Shown: positions 15,261 to 24,881, numbered from the stretch's first letter. The stretch: 64,000 nt of DNA from SSSZ01 sp035345935 (GCA_035345935.1 DAORDK010000002.1:1-64000); one strand, 5' to 3'. Notes: a model not told the origin generated them from the sequence alone. Numbers and translations are program-made.

Positions 15261-16724
15261 TCAGTCCACGTGGTAGTTCGGGGCTTCCTTGGTGATCTGC
15301 ACGTCGTGGACGTGAGACTCGCGGACGCCGGCGGACGTGATCTCGACGAAGCAGGCCTGATCGTGCATCTGGGCGATGGTGGCGCAGCCCAGGTAGCCCA
15401 TGGAGGAACGCAGTCCGCCCATTAGCTGGTGGATGACCGCCAGGACCGGCCCTTTATAGGGAACGCGCCCCTCGATGCCTTCGGGGACGAACTTGTCCAC
15501 GTTGGAGGTGTTTTCCTGAAAGTAGCGGTCGGAAGACCCCGCTTGCATGGCCCCCAGGGAGCCCATACCCCGGTAGGACTTGTAGGAACGGCCCTGGAAG
15601 AGTTCGACTTCGCCCGGGGCCTCCTCGGTCCCGGCGAACAAACCGCCCAGCATGACCGTATCGGCTCCGGCGGCAATGGCCTTGGCGATGTCGCCCGAGT
15701 ACCGGATACCGCCATCGGCGATCATGGGGACCCCCGTGCCCTTGAGGGCCTCGGAGACGTTCTGGATGGCCGTAATCTGGGGCACCCCGACGCCCGCGAC
15801 GATACGGGTGGTGCAGATCGATCCCGGGCCGATACCGACCTTGACCGCGTCGGCCCCGTGGTCGGTCAGTGCCCGGGCCGCTTCGGCGGTGGCGATGTTG
15901 CCCCCGATGACCTCGATCTGCGGGAATCGGCTCTTGACCCATTTGACGCGATCGAGAACCCCCTGCGAATGCCCGTGGGCCGTGTCGACGACAACGAGGT
16001 CCACGCCGGCCTCGACAAGCAATTCGACCCGCTCCTCGGTACCCGCGCCTACCCCGACTGCAGCGCCAACGCGCAGTTGTCCTGCGGAATCCTTGCTGGC
16101 CAGGGGATGCTCGGTGGACTTGAGGATGTCCTTGACCGTGATCAGGCCCTTGAGCCGGAAATCGTCGTCGATGACTAGGACCCGCTCCAAGCGGTGTTTG
16201 CGGAGCAGGGTCTTGGCGTCTTCGACGCTGGCGCCTTCCTTGACCGTGACCAGGCGCTTGCGCGGGGTCATGATGGCCTTGATCGGCTGATCGAGATTGG
16301 TTTCGAAGCGCAGATCGCGATTGGTGACAATCCCGACCACCTTACCGGAACGATCGAGTACCGGCAGACCGGAAATCTTGTGCTGACGGGTGATTTCGAG
16401 GACATCGCGCACTGTGAGCGTCGGCGGGATGGTGATGGGGTCCTTGAGGATGCCCGACTCGAAGCGCTTGACCTTGGCGACTTCGGCCGCCTGGGCCTTG
16501 GGCGAAAGATTCTTGTGTACGATCCCTATCCCCCCCTCCTGCGCCAGGGCGATCGCCAGACGAGCCTCGGTGACCGTATCCATGGCCGCCGAAAGAAGAG
16601 GAAGGTTGAGATTGATGTTGCGCGTCAGCCGGCTGGAGAGGCGGACGTCGCGGGGCAGAATCTGGGAATGGGCAGGAACGAGGAGAACGTCGTCGAAAGT
16701 GAGCGCTTTTTGCAGAAGTCGCAT
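15261..16724 (-). CDS. guaB: Inosine-5'-monophosphate dehydrogenase
   Basis: 487 residues, the usual bacterial length. The barrel starts ALTFDDVLLVPAHS; two CBS domains occupy about 93-205 (TVRDVLEI, KRLVTVKEGASVEDA). The catalytic loop GPGSICTTR holds the active-site Cys, and the flap motif SYRGMGSLGAM follows. The enzyme oxidises IMP to XMP with NAD+, the first committed step to guanine nucleotides. It is the first gene of guaB-small ORF-guaA. Confidence 0.98.
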   Translation of the reverse strand: MRLLQKALTFDDVLLVPAHSQILPRDVRLSSRLTRNINLNLPLLSAAMDTVTEARLAIALAQEGGIGIVHKNLSPKAQAAEVAKVKRFESGILKDPITIPPTLTVRDVLEITRQHKISGLPVLDRSGKVVGIVTNRDLRFETNLDQPIKAIMTPRKRLVTVKEGASVEDAKTLLRKHRLERVLVIDDDFRLKGLITVKDILKSTEHPLASKDSAGQLRVGAAVGVGAGTEERVELLVEAGVDLVVVDTAHGHSQGVLDRVKWVKSRFPQIEVIGGNIATAEAARALTDHGADAVKVGIGPGSICTTRIVAGVGVPQITAIQNVSEALKGTGVPMIADGGIRYSGDIAKAIAAGADTVMLGGLFAGTEEAPGEVELFQGRSYKSYRGMGSLGAMQAGSSDRYFQENTSNVDKFVPEGIEGRVPYKGPVLAVIHQLMGGLRSSMGYLGCATIAQMHDQACFVEITSAGVRESHVHDVQITKEAPNYHVD

Positions 16725-16752
16725 GGCCTTTGTTCCAAGGTCACAAATGGAT

Positions 16753-16758
16753 ATTATA
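16753..16758 (-). promoter_or_regulatory. -10 box of the guaB promoter
   Basis: TATAAT on the minus strand, 29 bases before the guaB start. No good -35 box is found at 16-18 bases (GCCTGA at 17), so it may need an activator or have a weak -35 contact. Confidence 0.45.
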
Positions 16759-16786
16759 CAGCATCGACTCCTCCCTCAGGCCGCCC

Positions 16787-17251
16787 ATGAAAGCCCTTCC
16801 CAGCCTAGTTTTCGGACTTGTCACCGTCGTCGCGATACCTGCGTGGGCGGATACCTGCCAGTGGAAGGACAGCGCAGGCCGCACGGTGATTTCAGACCAA
16901 CCTCCCCCGGGCAACGCAAAGGACATCCGCTGTGCAAGCGGACGCACCTCCGTGGGCGGGCCCGATCCCGTCGCCGCCACCGCCCCGAAGACCCTCTCGG
17001 AAAAGGACATGGATTTCAAGAAGCGGCAGCAGGAAGGCAAGGAAAAAGCCGAGAAAGCCGCCAAGGAGAATTCCGCCGCAACGGATCGCAAGGAAAACTG
17101 CGAGCGAGCTCAGCGCCAGATCGCCGGTCTGGAAGCCGGCGAACGCGTTGCGACGGTCGATGCCAACGGAGAGCGGCGTTTCCTGGATGACACCGAACGG
17201 CAGGCCGAAATCGAGCGGACCCGTCGAATAGCGAACGAGTCCTGCAAGTAG
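16787..17251 (+). CDS. Exported DUF4124-domain protein
   Basis: 154 residues from the ATG at 16787; a start at 16730 would place a long charged leader before the signal peptide. MKALPSLVFGLVTVVAIPAWA is a Sec signal peptide, cleaved near AWA-D. TCQWKDSAGRTVISDQPPPG is the DUF4124 motif (Y/W-x-D-x2-G-x3-SD-x-P). A lysine/glutamate-rich helical stretch follows (about 75-110). DUF4124 proteins are periplasmic and of unknown function. It is divergent from guaB and converges on ratB. A second such protein is at 55350-55958. Confidence 0.8.
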   Translation: MKALPSLVFGLVTVVAIPAWADTCQWKDSAGRTVISDQPPPGNAKDIRCASGRTSVGGPDPVAATAPKTLSEKDMDFKKRQQEGKEKAEKAAKENSAATDRKENCERAQRQIAGLEAGERVATVDANGERRFLDDTERQAEIERTRRIANESCK

Positions 17252-17253
17252 CT

Positions 17254-17592
17254 TCAGCCCTCGCTGCCTTCGGCCTCTCCGGCCCCCTTCTTCATCACCT
17301 TTCCCTCGGCGGCGCGCTGCTTGCGCACTTCTTTCGGGTCGGCGATCAGCGGACGATAGATTTCGACTCTATCCTTGTCACGTAGGGGCGTATCGAGCTT
17401 GGTCAGCTTGGCAAAGACCCCGAACTTGTTTTTCCTGAGGTCGATTTCCGGGTAGCGCGCAAGCAATCCGGAGCGTTCCAGGGCGTCCTGAACCGTCGTT
17501 CCTTGAGGAACGACCAACTCCACCAGATCCTGCTTGCTCGCCTGGGCATAGCAGACCTGCACCTGAATCGTTTCAGCCACGGGGAGCTCCAT
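17254..17592 (-). CDS. ratB: RnfH-family beta-grasp protein (RatB)
   Basis: 112 residues from the Met at 17592. IQVQVCYAQASKQDLVELVVPQG is the first strand-helix of the RnfH/RatB ubiquitin-like (beta-grasp) fold; GTTVQDALERSGLL, VFAKLTKLDTPLRDKDRVEIYRPL and DPKEVRKQRA complete the family pattern. The function is unknown. It has a charged tail with no C-terminal diglycine (ends EAEGSEG), so it is not an evident conjugated modifier. It overlaps the end of ratA by 20 bases, the conserved arrangement in proteobacteria. Confidence 0.9.
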   Translation of the reverse strand: MELPVAETIQVQVCYAQASKQDLVELVVPQGTTVQDALERSGLLARYPEIDLRKNKFGVFAKLTKLDTPLRDKDRVEIYRPLIADPKEVRKQRAAEGKVMKKGAGEAEGSEG

Positions 17593-18016
17593 AAACCTGA
17601 TCCGCGCGGCGAACGAACGCATCGACAAAGGTGTTGGCGATGTGACTGAAGACCGGGCCGATCACTTTTTCAAAGAGTTTGCTGGAAAACTCGTAGTGCA
17701 ATTGGAATTGAATCTTGCACGCCCTTTCCGCCAGGGACTTGAATTGCCAGGACCCTTCCAGCCGGCGAAACGGCCCGTCCACCAGTCGGATATTCATCCA
17801 GACGCCAATTTCCTTGGCATTTTCGGTGGTAAAGCAGGACTTCACGCTATGGTAATTGATGTGGAGCGTAGCCACTGTCCGGTGCTCGTCGCGATATTTG
17901 AGCTCGGTGTGGCTGCACCAGGGGAGGAAGGCGGGATAGTCTTCGCAGGCGTCGACCAGATCGAACATTTCCCGGGCGGAATGTTCGATCAACACCGTTT
18001 TCTCCACGACCGCCAT
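17573..18016 (-). CDS. ratA: RatA-type START-fold protein (ribosome-associated / CoQ-binding)
   Basis: 147 residues from ATG at 18016. The family pattern is complete: VLIEHSAREMFDLVDACEDYPAFLPWCS in the first third, VDGPFRRLEGSWQF in the middle and YEFSSKLFEKVIGPVFSHIANTFVDAFVRRA at the end. Relatives are E. coli RatA, reported to interfere with 70S assembly, and the coenzyme-Q binding Coq10 family. It is transcribed away from smpB with a 57-base gap, the usual neighbour in this phylum. Confidence 0.92.
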   Translation of the reverse strand: MAVVEKTVLIEHSAREMFDLVDACEDYPAFLPWCSHTELKYRDEHRTVATLHINYHSVKSCFTTENAKEIGVWMNIRLVDGPFRRLEGSWQFKSLAERACKIQFQLHYEFSSKLFEKVIGPVFSHIANTFVDAFVRRADQVYGAPRG

Positions 18017-18073
18017 CGATGGGCGCCTTCCCGAATCCTGTAAGATTGCGGATTTTAATGGATCGCAGGCGGC

Positions 18074-18523
18074 ATGAGCATCACGGTCAATAAAAAAGCC
18101 TTTCACGACTATTTCGTCGAGGAAAAGTACGAGGCGGGGCTGGCGCTCGAGGGTTGGGAGGTCAAATCCATCCGAGCCGGCCGGGCCAATATCAAAGAAG
18201 CCTACGTCATCCTGCGCAACGGAGAGGTCTACATCGTCGGCATGCACCTGACCCCTCTGCCGACCGCTTCGACCCACATCCATCCCGATCCGACCCGCAC
18301 GCGCAAGCTCTTGCTCCACAATGCCCAGATCATGAAGCTCATCGGCAAGGTGGAACGGGCGGGCTACACCCTCGTTCCCCTCGATTTGCACTATACCCGC
18401 GGTCGCGTCAAGGTCGAAATAGGCCTAGCCAAGGGCAAGAAGCAGTACGACAAGCGCGCCGACGCCATGGAACACGATGCCAAGAGAGAAGCCGCCAAGG
18501 CCATGAAAGAACGCCAGCGTTAG
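18074..18523 (+). CDS. smpB: SsrA-binding protein SmpB
   Basis: 149 residues. The tmRNA-binding beta-barrel is clear: VNKKAFHDYFVEEKYEAGL, GWEVKSIRAGRANIKEAYV, HPDPTRTRKLLLH and the basic helical tail KGKKQYDKRADAM that enters the mRNA channel. It delivers tmRNA to stalled ribosomes (trans-translation). The tmRNA gene itself is not in this window. Divergent from ratA. Confidence 0.98.
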   Translation: MSITVNKKAFHDYFVEEKYEAGLALEGWEVKSIRAGRANIKEAYVILRNGEVYIVGMHLTPLPTASTHIHPDPTRTRKLLLHNAQIMKLIGKVERAGYTLVPLDLHYTRGRVKVEIGLAKGKKQYDKRADAMEHDAKREAAKAMKERQR

Positions 18524-18636
18524 TTGGCGGCCCTACTGCGGCGTAATCGTCTTCCGCCCATGATCTCAGGGATTCCCGGGTATATCGGGACTCGCTCCGG
18601 CGGTATGATGCGGGTCATTTCCTCGAACCTTCGGCC

Positions 18637-21540
18637 ATGATCAACCGCCTGCGCCTGTCGACTCGCATCCATCTGGCTGTGGCGCTGCCGGCTCTGGCCT
18701 TGCTGATCGCCTCTCTTTTCCACTTGAACGACAAGTGGCGCGACCTTCAGGAACTGGGGAAAATCCGCGAGATGGCGGGACTCGCCCAGGTGGGCGGGCA
18801 GTTGATCCACAGTCTGGCTGCTGAACGCGGCGCCACCGCTTATTTCCTCGGTAGCGAAGGGTTGTCCTTCGCGGAGGAGATGGCCACCGCACGTCAGGAG
18901 ACCGATTCCAGTATTCGGGCTTGGCACGCCTTTGCAGGCGAACCCGACTTCCAGATTCTGGACGACAACCTGCGGCGAAGCTTGGCATCGGTGCAAAGGG
19001 CGCTCGATCAGCTCAAGCCCATGCGGGAGCGCGTTGACGCCCGCACGGTCACTCCCCTCGGTCAAACAACCTTTTACACTGAAGCGAATGCCCTGTTGCT
19101 CACGGCGATCGTCCAATTCGGCCGGATATCGTCGCAGGTCGAATTGGCGACGCTGGTCGCCGCATACACCAGCCTGATCCGCGGAAAGGAAGCCCTCGGC
19201 CAACAGCGGGCGGCGGGCTCCCTCGGTTTTTCCGCCGGCCACTTCGACTTGGTCCTGTTCCAGCGCTTTCTGGCCGCTACCGGGTCCCAGAACGCCTACT
19301 TTGCGCAATTCGGCGAATACGCCCCGCCTGACCTCGCGCTTCGCATGCGCGAAATCCTTTCCAGCCTTGCGATGCAGGAAATCGATTGGCTGCGCGACGA
19401 GGTTGCCCGGGCGGGACCCGGAGGACCGCTCGAGTCCCGTGGCGGAGAGAAATGGTTCCATACGGTCACTGCGGTGATCAATGCCATCAATGGGCTCGCT
19501 CACCGCGTCGAGGAGCGCATCGTGACCGTCAGCGAGCGGGAATACCGTATTGCGCGCGGGGGCCTCTCGGTCGCCACCGCCCTCACCCTGGTGATGGTCA
19601 TGATCACTTTCTGGATCGGCTACGTAATCGCCAGAGGCGTCCGCGATACCCTGGCCACGTCTTCCAACGCCTTGGTCCGCCTGGCCAAGGGCAATCTCGA
19701 AGTCGCGCTTCAGCCGGGGGATTTTCCCGGTGAAGCCCGTGCCATCTACGATGCTTTGCAGGCCTTCCGCGAAAGTCTCGTCAGCCGGCGCAATCTTACC
19801 GAAGAGCTCACCAGGGCTCGTGATGAGCTGGCCCTGATCAATGCGAACCTGGAACAGCGAGTCGCCGAACGGACGGCCGATCTGCGCCTGGCGGCCAGCG
19901 TTTTCGAAAATACCGCCGAAGGCATCATGGTGACCGATACCGCAGGCACGATCATCTCGGTCAACCCTGCATTTTCGGCGATTACCGGGTATGCGGCCGA
20001 GGAGGTCATCGGCGAGACCCCTAGACTCCTGAAATCGGATCATCATCCCCCGGAATTCTATCGAGCCATGTGGGGCGATCTGCTCGCCACCGGATTCTGG
20101 GAGGGGCAGGTCTGGAACCGTCGCAAGGGCGGCGAGGCTTTCCTGGAATGGCAGACGATCAGCGTGGTTCCCGATCAGGAAGGCAAGCCGCTCCGTTACG
20201 TCGCAGTCTTCAACGACGTCACCGAACTGCATCACAAGGACGAGCGCCTGCGCCATCAGGCCTACCACGACGTCCTAACCGGACTCCCCAACCGACTTCT
20301 GCTCCAGGATCGCCTGCGCCATGATATGGACGTCGCTGCCCGCAATAGCGAAGTGTTGGCGACGATGGTCCTCGATCTGGACAATTTCAAGCTGATCAAT
20401 GACAGCCTCGGCCACGACGTCGGCGACCTTCTGCTCCAGGAGATTGCCCGGCGCTTGACGGCTTGCCTGCGCCAGAGCGACACCGTCGCCAGAACCGGCG
20501 GCGATGAATTCGTCATCGTCCTCACCCAGGTCTCCGACGCAACCGAAGTCGCCCATACCGCCGACCGCATCATCCGGTCCCTCGCACTCCCCGTCGCAGT
20601 GGCCGGCCAGGAACTGCATACCGCCGGTAGCCTGGGAATCGCCTTCTACCCGGAAGACTCGACCGATCCCGTGGCCCTCATTAAGAATGCGGACATGGCC
20701 ATGTATCAGGCCAAAGCCGACGGACGGGGCACCTACCGCTTCTTCGACGCTGAGATGAACCGACGCAGCGCCAACCGCATGGCCGTGGAAACCGCTCTGC
20801 GCCGCTCCCTGGAAGCCCAGGAGTTCGCGCTGGCTTACCAACCCAAGGTCGATCTCACCCATGGAAACCCCCAGGGATTAGAGGTCTTGGTGCGTTGGCC
20901 CCATCCAACCCTGGGAACGGTGCCCCCCAGCGAGTTCATTCCCATTGCCGAGGATTCCGGACTGATCGTCCCGCTGGGTAGTTGGGTCATCATTGCGACC
21001 TGTCGTCAGATGAAACTCTGGCGCGACGACGGCAATGTCATTCCGCGTATTGCCGTCAACCTGTCTGCCCGCCAGTTTGCTGACGCTCAACTGGTCGATT
21101 TCATTGCCGAGCAGTTGAACATCCACGAATTGCCGCCCCATTGCCTGGAACTGGAAGTCACTGAATCCACTGTAATGACAGACCCGGAGAAGGCCATCGC
21201 CACCCTGGAAAGACTGCACCGACTCGGTGTGCGAATCGCTGTAGACGATTTCGGTACGGGCTATTCTTCTTTGAGTTACCTGAAGCGCCTACCCTTGGAT
21301 ATCCTCAAGATCGACCGCAGCTTCGTCAAAGACATCTGCACCGATGCCGAAGATGCCGCCATAGCCCGGACGATCATCGCCCTCGGCCAGACCCTGGGGC
21401 TGCAAGTCGTCGCTGAGGGGATCGAAACCGAAGCCCAGCGAGCCGCTTTGCTGACGATGGGATGCACCATCGGTCAGGGCTTCCTCTTTGCAGCGCCCCA
21501 GCCGCCCGAGGCGGCTGTGCGCTTTCTAGAGAAGGCGTAA
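18637..21540 (+). CDS. NIT-PAS-GGDEF-EAL cyclic di-GMP signalling protein
   Basis: 967 residues. Order: membrane helix (about 10-27), periplasmic NIT (nitrate/nitrite-sensing) domain (about 45-290, with MAGLAQVGGQLIHSLAAERGA), second helix (about 310-330), HAMP-like linker and coiled coil, PAS (about 420-530, ENTAEGIMVTDTAGTIISVN), GGDEF and EAL. The GGDEF motif is intact near residue 621, preceded at five residues by the inhibitory RQSD (I-site), so diguanylate cyclase activity with product inhibition is likely. The EAL part keeps the metal Glu (EVLVRW, near 749) and DDFGTGYSSLSYLKRL (near 870), so phosphodiesterase activity is plausible. Control by nitrate or nitrite is inferred from the NIT domain. 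It converges on ppsA with 12 bases between. Confidence 0.93.
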   Translation: MINRLRLSTRIHLAVALPALALLIASLFHLNDKWRDLQELGKIREMAGLAQVGGQLIHSLAAERGATAYFLGSEGLSFAEEMATARQETDSSIRAWHAFAGEPDFQILDDNLRRSLASVQRALDQLKPMRERVDARTVTPLGQTTFYTEANALLLTAIVQFGRISSQVELATLVAAYTSLIRGKEALGQQRAAGSLGFSAGHFDLVLFQRFLAATGSQNAYFAQFGEYAPPDLALRMREILSSLAMQEIDWLRDEVARAGPGGPLESRGGEKWFHTVTAVINAINGLAHRVEERIVTVSEREYRIARGGLSVATALTLVMVMITFWIGYVIARGVRDTLATSSNALVRLAKGNLEVALQPGDFPGEARAIYDALQAFRESLVSRRNLTEELTRARDELALINANLEQRVAERTADLRLAASVFENTAEGIMVTDTAGTIISVNPAFSAITGYAAEEVIGETPRLLKSDHHPPEFYRAMWGDLLATGFWEGQVWNRRKGGEAFLEWQTISVVPDQEGKPLRYVAVFNDVTELHHKDERLRHQAYHDVLTGLPNRLLLQDRLRHDMDVAARNSEVLATMVLDLDNFKLINDSLGHDVGDLLLQEIARRLTACLRQSDTVARTGGDEFVIVLTQVSDATEVAHTADRIIRSLALPVAVAGQELHTAGSLGIAFYPEDSTDPVALIKNADMAMYQAKADGRGTYRFFDAEMNRRSANRMAVETALRRSLEAQEFALAYQPKVDLTHGNPQGLEVLVRWPHPTLGTVPPSEFIPIAEDSGLIVPLGSWVIIATCRQMKLWRDDGNVIPRIAVNLSARQFADAQLVDFIAEQLNIHELPPHCLELEVTESTVMTDPEKAIATLERLHRLGVRIAVDDFGTGYSSLSYLKRLPLDILKIDRSFVKDICTDAEDAAIARTIIALGQTLGLQVVAEGIETEAQRAALLTMGCTIGQGFLFAAPQPPEAAVRFLEKA

Positions 21541-21552
21541 GCGCCCGGCGGG

Positions 21553-23925
21553 TCAGGCCCGGTGCTTGCCCAGACGGGTCCAGGTGTCGACCACCGTATC
21601 CGGATTGAGCGAGATGGAGGAAATGCCCTGGTCCATCAGCCACTCGGCCAAGTCGGGATGGTCGGAGGGGCCCTGGCCGCAAATGCCGATGTATTTCCCC
21701 AACTTGTTGGCGGCGGAGATGGCCATCGCCAACAACATCTTGACGGCAGGATCGCGTTCGTCGAAGAGGTTGGCGACCAGACCGGAATCCCGATCCAGGC
21801 CGAGGGCGAGCTGGGTCAAATCGTTGGATCCAATCGAGAAACCGTCGAAGATCTTGAGGAAATCCTCGGCCAGCAGGGCATTCGAGGGAATTTCGCACAT
21901 CATGATGAGCTTCAACTCATTCTCGCCTTGCTTGAGGCCGTGCTCGGCCAGCAGGTCGACGACGGCCTGACCTTCGCCCAGAGTGCGGACGAAAGGCACC
22001 ATGAGCTGGACATTGGTCAGCCCCATTTCCTCACGCACCCGCTTCATGGCGCGACATTCAAGTTCGAAACAGTCGCGGAAGGTCTCGGCGATGTAGCGCG
22101 ACGCGCCGCGGAAGCCGAGCATGGGGTTTTCCTCTTCCGGCTCGTAGAGTTCTCCGCCCAGGAGCTTGCGGTACTCGTTGGACTTGAAATCCGAGAGCCG
22201 GACGATCACCGGATTGGGCCAGAAGGCGGCAGCAATGGTGGCCACGCCTTCGACCAGCTTTTCGACGAAAAAGGCTTTCGGCGACGCATAGCCCCGGGCG
22301 CGGCGCTTGATCTCTTCCCGCTTTGACGCCGGTAGCCGCTCGACGTCAAGGATGGCCTTGGGGTGAATACCAATGACGTTATTGATGATGAACTCGACGC
22401 GGGCCAGCCCGACGCCTGCGTTGGGCAACTGGGCGAATTCGAAGGCCAGTTCCGGATTGCCGACGTTCATCATGACTTTGAGGGGAATCTCCGGCATGGC
22501 CGAGATGTCCCGCGTCACCACTTCGAAGTCGAGGCGGCCGCGATAGACATGGCCGGTATCGCCCTCGGTGCACGAAACCGTCACCGTGTCGCCGTCGGTC
22601 AAGGTTTCTGTGGCGTCGCCGCAGCCGACGATGGCCGGAATGCCCAGTTCGCGGGCAATGATGGCGGCGTGGCAGGTACGACCGCCGCGGTTGGTGACGA
22701 TGGCCGCGGCCCGTTTCATCACCGGCTCCCAGTTGGGATCGGTCATGTCGGCGACCAGCACGTCGCCCGTCTGGACCTTGTCCATTTCCTTCGGGTCATG
22801 AACGATGCGTACCGGGCCGATACCGATCTTCTGCCCGATGGCGCGGCCCGAGGCCAGCACCTTGGAGTACTGCTTGAGGGTAAATTTTTCGACCTTGCCG
22901 CCACCGCCCTGGGACTTCACCGTTTCGGGCCGCGCCTGGAGGATGTAGAGCTTGCCATCGACGCCGTCCTTACCCCACTCGATGTCCATCGGGCGCTGGT
23001 AGTGCTTTTCGATAATCTGGGCATACCGCGCCAATTCCATCACTTCGGCGTCGTCGATCGAAAAGCGGTGGCGGTCAGGTTCGGCGACGTCCAGGGTCAC
23101 GGTGGACCTACCCGCGACCTTCTCGGCGGCGAAGACCATCTTGAGCATTTTGGAACCCAAATTGCGACGCACTACGGCATGCTTGCCGGCCTCGAGCATG
23201 GGTTTGTGGACGTAGAACTCATCCGGATTCACAGCGCCCTGCACCACGGTTTCGCCGAGACCGTAGCTTGCGGTGACGAACACGGCATCGCGGAAGCCGG
23301 ATTCGGTGTCCAGGGTGAACATCACGCCGGCCGCCCCCTTGTCGGAGCGGACCATGCGTTGGATGCCAGCAGACAAAGCCACGTCGGCATGGACGAAGCC
23401 CTTGTGCACCCGATAGGAAATGGCGCGGTCGTTGTAGAGCGACGCGAACACCTCCTTGATGGCGTGCATGATGTTTTCCAGGCCCACGATGTTGAGGAAG
23501 GTTTCCTGCTGGCCGGCGAAGGACGCATCCGGCAAATCCTCGGCGGTCGCGGACGAGCGCACCGCAAAGGACATGTCGTCGCCGGATTCGGCAACCAGGC
23601 GCTGGTATTGCTCGGTGATCGCAATGGTCAGCTCCATGGGGAACGGCGTCTCGAGGATGGACTGGCGGATCTCGGCGCCGGTCCTGACCAGGGCGTTGAC
23701 GTCGTCGACGTCGAGGGCGTCGAGGGCGGCATTGATCCTCTTGTCGAGACCGCTCTGGGCCAGAAAATCCCGGTAGGCCTTGGCCGTCGTCGCGAAACCG
23801 CCGGGCACGCGCACGCCCGAGTCGGCGAGCTGGCTGATCATTTCGCCCAGGGAGGCGTTCTTGCCGCCGACTTTATCCACGTCGGTCATGCGCAGCTTTT
23901 CAAAGGGAATGACGAGGGCTTCCAT
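21553..23925 (-). CDS. ppsA: Phosphoenolpyruvate synthase
   Basis: 790 residues from ATG at 23925 with AAAGGAT upstream. N-terminal ATP-grasp domain (VGGKNASLGEMISQL; VRSSATAEDLPDASFAGQQ), the swivelling phosphohistidine domain GGRTCHAAIIARELG (catalytic His near 420), and the PEP-binding barrel with SIGSNDLTQLALGLDRD and the catalytic Cys in GICGQGPSDHP. It makes PEP from pyruvate and ATP for gluconeogenesis. It lies 11 bases behind the FadR-type regulator and is probably co-transcribed with it. Its likely post-translational regulator PpsR is encoded at 34652-35464. Confidence 0.97.
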   Translation of the reverse strand: MEALVIPFEKLRMTDVDKVGGKNASLGEMISQLADSGVRVPGGFATTAKAYRDFLAQSGLDKRINAALDALDVDDVNALVRTGAEIRQSILETPFPMELTIAITEQYQRLVAESGDDMSFAVRSSATAEDLPDASFAGQQETFLNIVGLENIMHAIKEVFASLYNDRAISYRVHKGFVHADVALSAGIQRMVRSDKGAAGVMFTLDTESGFRDAVFVTASYGLGETVVQGAVNPDEFYVHKPMLEAGKHAVVRRNLGSKMLKMVFAAEKVAGRSTVTLDVAEPDRHRFSIDDAEVMELARYAQIIEKHYQRPMDIEWGKDGVDGKLYILQARPETVKSQGGGGKVEKFTLKQYSKVLASGRAIGQKIGIGPVRIVHDPKEMDKVQTGDVLVADMTDPNWEPVMKRAAAIVTNRGGRTCHAAIIARELGIPAIVGCGDATETLTDGDTVTVSCTEGDTGHVYRGRLDFEVVTRDISAMPEIPLKVMMNVGNPELAFEFAQLPNAGVGLARVEFIINNVIGIHPKAILDVERLPASKREEIKRRARGYASPKAFFVEKLVEGVATIAAAFWPNPVIVRLSDFKSNEYRKLLGGELYEPEEENPMLGFRGASRYIAETFRDCFELECRAMKRVREEMGLTNVQLMVPFVRTLGEGQAVVDLLAEHGLKQGENELKLIMMCEIPSNALLAEDFLKIFDGFSIGSNDLTQLALGLDRDSGLVANLFDERDPAVKMLLAMAISAANKLGKYIGICGQGPSDHPDLAEWLMDQGISSISLNPDTVVDTWTRLGKHRA

Positions 23926-23936
23926 GCCGGATCCTT

Positions 23937-24740
23937 TCAAAGGGGTTCGATGGTTGAATTGGAAAGAGATTCGTCGCCCTGACCGAAACCCCCTAGGCGC
24001 CGGGCCGCGGATTCGCGGCGCGCAGCCGTGCGCAGGGATTGCGCGAGGGTTTCCTGGACGAAGGCAATGTGGGTTTCAGCCGCCGCCCGGGCCGCCACGG
24101 GCTTGCGCTCGCGAATGGCCTTGTAGAGAGCGGTATGCTGCGCGTGCAACAGGTTGGTGGCACCGGGGACGTTGCGCAACTCCCCGAGATTGAGATGGAT
24201 ATTGTCGTGCAGCAGCCTAAACAGGGCCGAAGAGAGATGACCCACGAGGGCGTTGTGGCTGGCCTCGCAGATGGCCTGATGAAAACTGATGTCGGATGCC
24301 GAGCGGCGGGCGAGATCATCGCCGCCGAAGGCATCACTCAGATCTTCAAAGGCCTTGTCGAGCCGCAGTTGATCGGCATCGGTGGCCCGCTCGGCCGCCC
24401 ATTCGGCGGCCTGCCCTTCCAGCATGCGGCGGAAATCGAGCAAATCCTCCCGAAGATTCGGATGGGCACCGAGCATCTCCCGCCAGGGATCGATGAAGGT
24501 CGCCTCAAGGCGATCGGTGACGTAGGTCCCACCGCCCTGGCGACTATGGACCATGCCCTTTGACGCGAGCTTCTGGATGGCCTCCCGCAGGGACGGGCGC
24601 GAGACGCCCAGTTCAACCGCCAACTCGCGTTCCGCCGGAAGACGATCTCCCGGTTTGAGCGAGCCTTCGAGAATGCGCCGCTCCAGGGACGCCGCGATGG
24701 CGTCGGAGATGCGGGGAACCTGGAGCTTGCTCTGGGGCAT
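23937..24740 (-). CDS. FadR/GntR-family regulator (LldR/PdhR-like)
   Basis: 267 residues from ATG at 24740; a TTG start at 24785 is possible but would place operator 24768-24780 inside the gene. N-terminal winged helix LERRILEGSLKPGDRLPAERELAVELGVSRPSLREAI is canonical GntR; residues about 85-235 are an all-helical FCD ligand domain (DISFHQAICEASHNALVGHL, LHAQHTALYKAIRER). The operators flanking the divergent promoters (ATTGGT-N3-ACCA) are of the PdhR/LldR type. The likely ligand is lactate or another short 2-hydroxy acid or pyruvate (inference from the divergent lactate operon). Confidence 0.88.
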   Translation of the reverse strand: MPQSKLQVPRISDAIAASLERRILEGSLKPGDRLPAERELAVELGVSRPSLREAIQKLASKGMVHSRQGGGTYVTDRLEATFIDPWREMLGAHPNLREDLLDFRRMLEGQAAEWAAERATDADQLRLDKAFEDLSDAFGGDDLARRSASDISFHQAICEASHNALVGHLSSALFRLLHDNIHLNLGELRNVPGATNLLHAQHTALYKAIRERKPVAARAAAETHIAFVQETLAQSLRTAARRESAARRLGGFGQGDESLSNSTIEPL

Positions 24741-24767
24741 GATGACGGCGGGTTGGTTGCTGACGGG

Positions 24768-24780
24768 ATTGGTAAGACCA
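24768..24780. promoter_or_regulatory. Regulator operator O1 (ATTGGTAAGACCA)
   Basis: It has the ATTGGT-N3-ACCA form recognised by LldR/PdhR-type FadR-family regulators. It lies 28 bases upstream of the regulator ATG and about 98 bases upstream of the predicted start of the lactate operon transcript. Confidence 0.6.
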
Positions 24781-24836
24781 CGCAATTCTAAACAAGCAAA
24801 CGGCGATTCGCAAGGGCTGGGAAATCCCCTATCGAT

Positions 24837-24865
24837 TTGACTAAACGACGGATATATCGTACATT
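24837..24865 (+). promoter_or_regulatory. sigma70 promoter of the lld/dld operon
   Basis: TTGACT (24837-24842), a 17-base spacer and TACATT (24860-24865) in an AT-rich gap. Transcription would start near 24872, leaving operator O2 at about +10 to +25. Confidence 0.65.
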
Positions 24866-24881
24866 TTATTGAATCGATATT

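Noticed and set aside
13623..15425. A 600-codon plus-strand frame opposite guaA.
   Set aside because: It is a high-GC antisense shadow with no domain; the GuaA motifs are on the other strand.
17254..17592. RatB has a ubiquitin-like fold and might be the missing modifier for the E2-E1-JAB protein.
   Set aside because: It is a core gene outside the island, paired with ratA as in most proteobacteria, and lacks a C-terminal Gly-Gly end.
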